From NCBI GenBank assembly GCA_945877525.1, contig CAMDVP010000172.1, positions 1-6,594 of the forward strand: 6,594 nt of DNA, read 5' to 3'. The notes beneath the pieces are model-generated. The model saw only the letters and a list, made by a program, of their open reading frames with translations, was not told the DNA's origin and searched no databases. Position 1 is the first letter of the stretch, and the number at the start of each line of letters is the position of its first letter. Source of the stretch: an uncultured Clostridia bacterium. GTDB lineage: Bacteria; Bacillota; Clostridia; Christensenellales; Aristaeellaceae. This document shows positions 1-4,788 of this stretch, piece by piece. A program made the position numbers and the translations under genes.

Positions 1-16
1 ATGCACGGGAGATGTC

Positions 17-1726
17 TCACATGCCATAGAGCGGAACCAGCAGCAGGCTGTACACCGCAGCCCCCACGCTGAACGCCGCCCATAGCGCACCGGCCAGCCC
101 CACATAGCGCGACGCAGGCCGCAGCCGCCCCCGCAGGCGCTCGGGCAGGACCAGGCTCATCGCCGCCAGCACCAGCACCGGCAGCGTATAGCGCGGCTGC
201 ATGCCCGCGATCGTCCCCGCACCCACCGCCGTGGACACCACATACTGCGTGGCAATCAGCTCCAGCACCGGCAGCACGCCCATCACGGCCAGCGCTACCC
301 GACGTCTGCCCGGCAGCAGGGAGGAAGCGCATTCCCCGCCCGCATAGGCCGACGCCAGCAGCAGCCCGGCCAATAGCGGCCAGCCCATCCACGGCACACT
401 GCCCAGAGTGGCAAAGCTGGCCGTCGCCGTGAGATACAGCCGCAGCCCGTTGGTTTTCAGATAGCCCCCAAGCACCTGCAGAAACTGCAGGGGGTTGCCC
501 AGCATCCACGCCAGCTGCGCCGAGGAATCCGTGCCCTCAAAGCGGCTGTCACCCCCGCGAACGCTGTCATAGCTGCCGGGAAGCAGCATCCCCGCAAGGC
601 TTGCCGCAAGCACCAGCAGCACCATCAGCCGGAAGGCCCATAGCCTTCCACGGCTGCCCAGCTTGCTTGCGGGCAGCATCCACAGCAGGAGCAGCAGCAG
701 ACTGTATGCCGGCTTGGCCAGGGTACCCAGGCAAAGCGTCACCACAAGGGCCAGGCTATGCCCGACGGACAGGGGATGCTCCGGCTCGGAAAGTTCCCGC
801 AGCATCATAGCCACCCCCAGCAGCACGCCGGCAATAACCATGGGGTCATAGCTGTAGCTGGCCGCCAGGAACAGGCTGGTAGGCATGGCCGCCGCCAGCA
901 GGAACACCAGCTTGTATTTGGGAGCGATTTTCACGGCCATGGCGCCAAGAAGGGCGTACACCGTCACGCCGGAAAGGCATCCCAGCAGCCACACGCCGCC
1001 CGAGGAAAGGCCCAGCAGCCGTCCCAGGGCAATGCCCAGGGCATTGGGCCAGTAGCCCGCGTACCAGGTGGTAAAGCCCGCCAGAAAAGCCGCCAGCCCA
1101 TTGACGTCTCCAGCCAGCTGGCAGGCATATTCCCAATGAATCTGTTCATCCCAGCTGAAGTAGGCATTCAGCGGCTTGAGCAGGGCAATGATCGTCCCGC
1201 CTGCCAGCAGGATGGCGAAGGCCACCCGGTGCAGCTGAACTTCGCCCCCGGTAAAGCGCCAAATCAGGCAGGCCAACAGCAGCGACGCCACCGTGCAGAC
1301 CGCCATCAGCGGCCAGTGCGGGCCGGCGGAATTGTCCGCCTCCAGAGCGAGCAGCGTCACCTCGCCGCCCTCATCCAGGCACAGGGCAAGATCCGCCCAC
1401 GCCTCGCCCACCGCCGTTTCATACACATGCCGCCCCGGCTCCACGGCCAGCTCCGTCACAGAGGAACCGGCCATGACGCTGAGGGTGGCATTTCCGGTGC
1501 TTTCCACCTCCAGGCGAAGCACGTCCACATAGGGCAGAAGCGTGTCCATCGCCGCCTCATAACCGTCCCGGGGCAGCGTCAGCAGCCCATCCGGCGGCGC
1601 GCTCTCCGTTTTCAGGCCGTTCAGGCAGGACTGTCTCCACGGCGTCATCAGCCCCGCTGCGGCTGACGCAAGCAATGTCACGGCCAGCACGGCCAGGGTC
1701 AGGATGCTTCTCGTCCGCTTACGCAT
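17..1726 (-). CDS. DUF2142 family polytopic membrane protein (GT-C-like)
   Basis: Integral membrane protein of 569 residues from the ATG at 1726. Layout: first membrane segment about 8-27; an extracytoplasmic region about 30-137 with beta-strand-like pattern (LRLEVES, ATLSVMA, EVTLLALE); then about a dozen hydrophobic segments from 138 to the C-terminus. DUF2142-like landmarks: an acidic loop motif SWDEQIHW at 191-198 (D193, E194, H197) after a membrane segment, matching the family's PDE..H position; ASYSYD at 289-294; LAKPAYSL at 336-343; a charged loop RGGDSRFEGTD at 390-400; and QPRYTLPVL at 510-518, matching the family's GRY-x-LP motif. The acidic extracellular loop and fold resemble GT-C glycosyltransferases that use polyprenyl-phosphate sugars, so a role in envelope glycan or teichoic-type polymer modification is plausible but unproven. 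The gene overlaps the small membrane protein gene by eight bases (1719-1726) and ends in TGA at 19-17. Only 16 bases remain to the window edge, with no terminator. Confidence 0.85.
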   Translation of the reverse strand: MRKRTRSILTLAVLAVTLLASAAAGLMTPWRQSCLNGLKTESAPPDGLLTLPRDGYEAAMDTLLPYVDVLRLEVESTGNATLSVMAGSSVTELAVEPGRHVYETAVGEAWADLALCLDEGGEVTLLALEADNSAGPHWPLMAVCTVASLLLACLIWRFTGGEVQLHRVAFAILLAGGTIIALLKPLNAYFSWDEQIHWEYACQLAGDVNGLAAFLAGFTTWYAGYWPNALGIALGRLLGLSSGGVWLLGCLSGVTVYALLGAMAVKIAPKYKLVFLLAAAMPTSLFLAASYSYDPMVIAGVLLGVAMMLRELSEPEHPLSVGHSLALVVTLCLGTLAKPAYSLLLLLLWMLPASKLGSRGRLWAFRLMVLLVLAASLAGMLLPGSYDSVRGGDSRFEGTDSSAQLAWMLGNPLQFLQVLGGYLKTNGLRLYLTATASFATLGSVPWMGWPLLAGLLLASAYAGGECASSLLPGRRRVALAVMGVLPVLELIATQYVVSTAVGAGTIAGMQPRYTLPVLVLAAMSLVLPERLRGRLRPASRYVGLAGALWAAFSVGAAVYSLLLVPLYGM

Positions 1727-2294
1727 GTCCGGCCGCCCCCTTTTTTCCCGCGGGTACCAGCGACAGCAGCACCAGCAGCAGTCCCATATAGATCGCCGAC
1801 GCTCCATAGCGCCGCTTCGTGCTGATCAGGCGCAGGCTGACGGCATAGGGCTGTTCCTCGCCGTTCATGAGCGCGCCGGGCTTTTCCACGCCGGTCAGGG
1901 TAACCCGGCCCTCGCCCCGCACCGTCACCCGCAGCGCATACGCTCCCGCGGGCAGCGCGTCCTGCAGCGCCAGAGTCATCCTTTCCCGTGCCTTGACCCC
2001 TGCCAGGGAGGTGTCCTGCGACTCCACTGTCTGCCCGTCCCTCAGCAGCGTCAGGGTCATGGTCAGGCTCTGGGCCTCCTTGACGCCGGACAGCACGACG
2101 CTGACCTCCTTCAGCGGGTCGGCCGCATCAAAGGGCATGTCCAGCACCATGCCCTCCTCCAGCGCGGCCACGCCCTTGGAGCCGCCGTGCACGGTCACCG
2201 TATCCGTTTCTTCCAAAGGGTACAGGAGCGCCAGCGCCGCCAGCACAAGCCCCAGCAGCGCCTGAATCAGCCTCAGCAGGAATGTCCTTCGCAT
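1719..2294 (-). CDS. Small membrane protein with two TM segments and an extracytoplasmic beta-rich domain
   Basis: Not recognised as a named family; 191 residues from the ATG at 2294 (194 from the alternative GTG at 2303). Visible: positively charged N-terminus (MRRTF) then a hydrophobic segment at about 6-27 (membrane anchor or uncleaved signal); a soluble domain at about 28-157 rich in alternating hydrophobic residues (VSVVLSG, MTLTLL, YALRVTV, VTLTGVE), suggesting an all-beta sandwich; a KRR stretch at 160-162; a second hydrophobic segment at about 164-182; and a short basic tail. The expected topology places the domain outside the cell. The pattern resembles beta-sandwich domains in Gram-positive envelope-glycan membrane proteins, from memory only. 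It follows hemZ without a gap and overlaps the DUF2142 gene by eight bases, so the two are probably made together and may form a complex. Base composition matches its neighbours. No catalytic motif is seen. Confidence 0.85.
   Translation of the reverse strand: MRRTFLLRLIQALLGLVLAALALLYPLEETDTVTVHGGSKGVAALEEGMVLDMPFDAADPLKEVSVVLSGVKEAQSLTMTLTLLRDGQTVESQDTSLAGVKARERMTLALQDALPAGAYALRVTVRGEGRVTLTGVEKPGALMNGEEQPYAVSLRLISTKRRYGASAIYMGLLLVLLSLVPAGKKGAAGHA
1736..1742 (-). promoter_or_regulatory. Ribosome binding site supporting the DUF2142 gene start at 1726
   Basis: The minus strand reads AAGGGGG, preceded by more A residues, nine bases upstream of the ATG at 1726 and inside the 3' end of the preceding gene. 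It supports this start over an in-frame ATG at 1807, which would overlap the upstream gene by 89 bases and add an unlikely Cys/Trp-rich leader. Confidence 0.55.
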
Positions 2295-2299
2295 GATGC

Positions 2300-2307
2300 T
2301 CACCTTT
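2300..2307 (-). promoter_or_regulatory. Ribosome binding site deciding the start of the small membrane protein
   Basis: The minus strand reads AAAGGTGA here, overlapping the last hemZ codon and stop, with five bases (GCATC) before the ATG at 2294. This supports the ATG at 2294 over the GTG at 2303, which forms a GTGA overlap with the hemZ stop and has only a GAGG four bases upstream. Confidence 0.65.
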
Positions 2308-3745
2308 CCTCAAGAAACAGCGCCCGCTTGCGCCGGATCATCTCATCCGCCCGGGCAATATACTGCTCAATGTTGGATACGTTGGGCGCGCGGCCGATCT
2401 GCCCCTCTCCGGGATAGATCCGCTTGGAGATGCCGCCCGCGCCCAGCGCCAGAATATGGGTGGTTTCCTCCATGATGTCCACATTGTACTGGCAGGCGTG
2501 GCCAGGCAGAGCGTAGCCCACGTTTTCCTGATTGCCGGCCATATGCTTCTGCCGGTAGAGGTAGTAGGGCGCAAGGCCCATTTGCCGGGCGGTTTCCATA
2601 CCCATGCGAACCATGGCCGCCGCCTCGTCTCCGTCCGGCAGCGGGGCATTTTCCAGGTGCATGCGGCTGGAGCGCTTGATGGCCAGGGTGTGCACAGTAA
2701 GACTTTCCGGATGCAGCCGCCTGGCCGCCTCCATGGTGCGGGCAAAGTCCTCCGGCTTTTCCCCCGGCAACCCGGCGATCACGTCCATGTTGATATGCCC
2801 CATGCCCTCCGCCCGGGCCATGGCATAAGCCTCCTCCACCTGCTGTGCGGTGTGGGCACGGCCGATGACCTGCAGGGTGCGGTCGTTCATGGTCTGCGGG
2901 TTGATACTGATGCGCCCCACTCCCGCCTCCCGGATGGCCCGCAGCTTGCCTGGGGTGATGGTGTCGGGCCGCCCGGCCTCCACGGTGTACTCTCCCGCCC
3001 CGGGAAACAGCGTCATCAATCGTTCCAGCAGGCGGGATAGCTGATCCTCGTTCAGCGCCGTGGGCGTGCCGCCGCCCACATAGACCGCCCGGAGCTTCTT
3101 TCCCGCCTCCCGTATAAGGCCCGCGCCCTCTTCCATCTCATGGAACAACGCCTGCAGGTAAGGCTCCACCAGCGTTCCCTTGCCCAGTTCCCCCGAGGAA
3201 AAGGAGCAGTACGCGCATCGGGTCGTACAGAAGGGAATGCCCACATACACGTCGATCTGCCCGTCATCGGGTCCCGGCAGGCTTCGCTGCGCCCGCACCA
3301 CATCCCGCAGGAGCAGCGCCTTCTCCTCCGTTACATCAAAGGTGCGGATCAGCCGGGCCACGGCCTCGTCCTCCGTCAGCCCCGCGTCCAGGGCCTCGTA
3401 GAGCAGGTGTGTGGGCCGTACCCCCGTCAGGCTGCCCCAGGGGGGATGGATGCCCGTTACCTCGCGGCACAGATCATAGATCGTCTGCCGGCACAGCCGC
3501 CGGACGGCCCGCTTGCGGTGCAGCGCCCGCAGCTGCGCATCGCCGTCCATGGGAATGGCGGCGCTGCCCTCAGCCTCGCGCCCGTCCCCGCTCACCCGGC
3601 AGCGGTAGCATCCGTCCTCCTCCCAGGCAGACCAGGCGAAACGCCGTAGTTCCTCCCATGCCGCATCGGCAATGCCAAAAAGCCGGGTCACATTCATCAT
3701 GTCCGGCTCCATGGATACAAGATACTGTTCAAGTTCCGTCATCAT
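2300..3745 (-). CDS. hemZ: HemZ-type oxygen-independent coproporphyrinogen III oxidase family, radical SAM
   Basis: Cytoplasmic radical SAM protein of 481 residues, close to Bacillus HemZ in size. The family is annotated as coproporphyrinogen III dehydrogenase, which decarboxylates two propionates in anaerobic haem synthesis. Visible: an N-terminal HemZ-specific region (1-160) with TGVRPTHLLYE at 107-117; the 4Fe-4S/SAM motif CTTRCAYCSF with C173, C177 and C180; GGGTPT at 224-229; EAGRPDTIT at 256-264; NPQTMND at 282-288; DVIAGLPGE at 321-329; and the HemZ hallmark YYLYRQKHMAGNQENVGY at 394-411. The residue two after C180 is Phe, so the fourth Cys of E. coli HemN is absent, as in other HemZ proteins. 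No other haem gene is in the window, and the real reaction in this organism (haem synthesis or another role) is open. The start overlaps the MBL stop by one base; the Met at 3742 is an equally good start. The stop is TGA at 2302-2300. Confidence 0.93.
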   Translation of the reverse strand: MMTELEQYLVSMEPDMMNVTRLFGIADAAWEELRRFAWSAWEEDGCYRCRVSGDGREAEGSAAIPMDGDAQLRALHRKRAVRRLCRQTIYDLCREVTGIHPPWGSLTGVRPTHLLYEALDAGLTEDEAVARLIRTFDVTEEKALLLRDVVRAQRSLPGPDDGQIDVYVGIPFCTTRCAYCSFSSGELGKGTLVEPYLQALFHEMEEGAGLIREAGKKLRAVYVGGGTPTALNEDQLSRLLERLMTLFPGAGEYTVEAGRPDTITPGKLRAIREAGVGRISINPQTMNDRTLQVIGRAHTAQQVEEAYAMARAEGMGHINMDVIAGLPGEKPEDFARTMEAARRLHPESLTVHTLAIKRSSRMHLENAPLPDGDEAAAMVRMGMETARQMGLAPYYLYRQKHMAGNQENVGYALPGHACQYNVDIMEETTHILALGAGGISKRIYPGEGQIGRAPNVSNIEQYIARADEMIRRKRALFLEER

Positions 3746-3747
3746 CA
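3739..3747 (-). promoter_or_regulatory. Interleaved stop/start junction TGATGATGA between MBL gene and hemZ
   Basis: On the minus strand 3747-3739 reads TGATGATGA. In the MBL frame this is three consecutive TGA stops. In the hemZ frame, shifted by two bases, it gives ATG ATG followed by ACG. A GAGGG Shine-Dalgarno-like stretch at 3753-3749 lies 3 bases before the first ATG and 6 bases before the second, so the second Met (3742) may be the main start. The arrangement favours reinitiation by ribosomes finishing the upstream gene. Confidence 0.75.
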
Positions 3748-4323
3748 GCCCTCGTGCCCGGCGAAGATGCGGCAGGGACGCCGCAGGGGCGTCAGCCGTC
3801 TCAGCGAGCGGATCAGCGCCGCCTCATCGCCCCCGGGGAGGTCGGTGCGGCCATAGCCCCGGTCAAACATCGTGTCGCCGGTAAACAGATTTTCCCCAAG
3901 CTTATAGCAAACGCCGCCCGGAGTGTGGCCCGGGGTGTGCAGGACCTGCAGAGTCATGCCCGCAATCTCCACCGCGTCGCCCTCCTCCAGCAGGCGGGTG
4001 GGCGTGGGTGCGGTTACGCTGCGACCCAGCATCCAGCTGACGTTGGCCTGTGGATCGCTGAGCAGGGGCGCGTCCAGCCGGTGGACAGCCAGCACCGTGT
4101 CCTCCGCCATCAGTCCTCTCGCCGCGCCGATATGGTCGAAATGCCCGTGGGTCAGAAGAATTGCCGCAATACGCCTGTTTTCGCAGGCACGGCGAATGGT
4201 TTCCGCCTCAGCGCCCGGGTCAATCACCAGGCAGTCGTCCCGGCCGTCCAGCCACAGCACATAGCAGCGCGTGGCCAGCTCGCCCACCGTCAGGGGCAGG
4301 ATGTGCAGCGTCGCCTTGTCCAT
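3745..4323 (-). CDS. MBL-fold metallo-hydrolase, glyoxalase II-like, short C-terminus
   Basis: Cytoplasmic metallo-beta-lactamase-fold hydrolase of 192 residues with no signal peptide. All the metal ligands of the glyoxalase II/YcbL-like group are visible: H59, H61, D63 and H64 in THGHFDHI, H133 in HTPGHTPG, the bridging D150 in FTGDTMF, and H190 in the final AGHEG. The GRTDLPGGD segment at 158-166 is also typical. Relatives hydrolyse S-acylglutathione-type or other thioesters, but the substrate here cannot be read from sequence, and clostridia often lack glutathione. The start ATG follows a consensus Shine-Dalgarno. The protein stops two residues after the last metal ligand. Relatives normally carry about 15 more residues (GHGPxTT followed by a Glu and an NP motif), so the tail appears to be missing. 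The stop TGA shares one base with the hemZ ATG. In Clostridia this gene commonly sits between dtd and hemZ. Confidence 0.92.
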   Translation of the reverse strand: MDKATLHILPLTVGELATRCYVLWLDGRDDCLVIDPGAEAETIRRACENRRIAAILLTHGHFDHIGAARGLMAEDTVLAVHRLDAPLLSDPQANVSWMLGRSVTAPTPTRLLEEGDAVEIAGMTLQVLHTPGHTPGGVCYKLGENLFTGDTMFDRGYGRTDLPGGDEAALIRSLRRLTPLRRPCRIFAGHEG

Positions 4324-4329
4324 GGCTTT

Positions 4330-4337
4330 CCTCCTTA
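4330..4337 (-). promoter_or_regulatory. Consensus Shine-Dalgarno site containing the dtd stop codon
   Basis: On the minus strand these bases read TAAGGAGG, the full complement of the 16S rRNA tail. The first three bases are the dtd stop codon. Six bases separate the site from the ATG at 4323, a near-ideal spacing. It fixes the start of the MBL-fold hydrolase and is the strongest ribosome binding site in the window. Confidence 0.9.
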
Positions 4338-4784
4338 AAACAGCCGGGTGCTGTCCAGCAGCAGCGTCACCGGCCCGTCGTTGGTCAAATGCACCTGCAT
4401 GTCGGTGCGGAAGCGCCCGGTTTCCACCGTGAAGCCCTTTTCCCGCCAGGCGCCGACCAGCTGTTCATAGAGCGCGTTGGCTGCCTCGGGCCTGGCCGCG
4501 GCTATGAAGCTGGGCCTGCGCCCGCCCCGAGCGTCGCCGTAGAGGGTAAACTGGCTCACCGCCAGGATGCTCCCTCCCACGTCTGCCAGAGAGAGGTTCA
4601 TCTTCCCGTTTTCATCCTCGAAGATGCGCAGGTTAGGTACCTTCTCGGCCATGTATTTCACGTCTTTTTCCGTATCCTCGCAGGATACGCCGATGAGCAC
4701 CATCAGCCCCCGGCCGATGCGCCCCGTTTCCTCCCCCTCGGAGGTCACAAAGGCGTCGGATACCCGCTGAACCACGCAGCGCAT
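4335..4784 (-). CDS. dtd: D-aminoacyl-tRNA deacylase Dtd
   Basis: Full-length Dtd (149 residues, the usual size). It hydrolyses the ester bond of D-amino acids (such as D-Tyr) mischarged on tRNA, recycling the tRNA and keeping D-residues out of proteins; cytoplasmic homodimer in the family. Seen directly: N-terminal MRCVVQRV; MNLSL at 62-66; the catalytic-region motif SQFTLYGD at 77-84; GRRPSF at 88-93; and NDGPVT at 135-140, which holds the Gly-cisPro pair (G137-P138) that excludes L-aminoacyl substrates in characterised homologues. The ATG at 4784 lies four bases after the RSH stop. An AGGGGTGA Shine-Dalgarno motif at 4796-4789 overlaps the last RSH codons and stop, suggesting coupled translation. 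RSH followed by dtd is a common neighbour pair in Bacillota. The stop TAA at 4337-4335 is part of the ribosome binding site of the next gene. Confidence 0.97.
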   Translation of the reverse strand: MRCVVQRVSDAFVTSEGEETGRIGRGLMVLIGVSCEDTEKDVKYMAEKVPNLRIFEDENGKMNLSLADVGGSILAVSQFTLYGDARGGRRPSFIAAARPEAANALYEQLVGAWREKGFTVETGRFRTDMQVHLTNDGPVTLLLDSTRLF

Positions 4785-4788
4785 GTTA

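Noticed and set aside
1..16. Downstream flank of the DUF2142 gene as a terminator or next gene start
   Set aside because: Only 16 bases are available, with no hairpin, T-run or convincing start codon.
758..1666. 302-codon open frame on the plus strand, antisense to the DUF2142 gene
   Set aside because: Gln/His/Arg-rich composition typical of the reverse complement of a GC-rich membrane protein gene; no recognisable domain, and the opposite strand encodes a clear DUF2142 protein.
1736..1746. C5T6 run on the plus strand as a possible terminator
   Set aside because: No GC-rich stem precedes it, there is no plus-strand gene to terminate, and on the minus strand it is the A-rich/G-rich ribosome binding region of the DUF2142 gene.
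1763..1783. CAG-rich run as a short tandem repeat
   Set aside because: Irregular, and explained by consecutive Leu/Val codons in the C-terminal membrane helix of the small membrane protein.
1727..1807. 27-codon N-terminal extension of the DUF2142 protein from an ATG at 1807
   Set aside because: Would begin with a Cys/Trp-rich leader unlike a membrane protein start and overlap the upstream gene by 89 bases; the ATG at 1726 has a Shine-Dalgarno and leads straight into a normal basic-then-hydrophobic N-terminus.
1704..2417. 237-codon plus-strand open frame over the small membrane protein gene
   Set aside because: Gln/Arg/His-rich shadow frame crossing three genes on the other strand; no domain and no supporting context.
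3409..4338. 309-codon open frame on the plus strand across the MBL gene and the hemZ 5' end
   Set aside because: Lies antisense to two well-supported genes with intact motifs; low-complexity composition and no family features.
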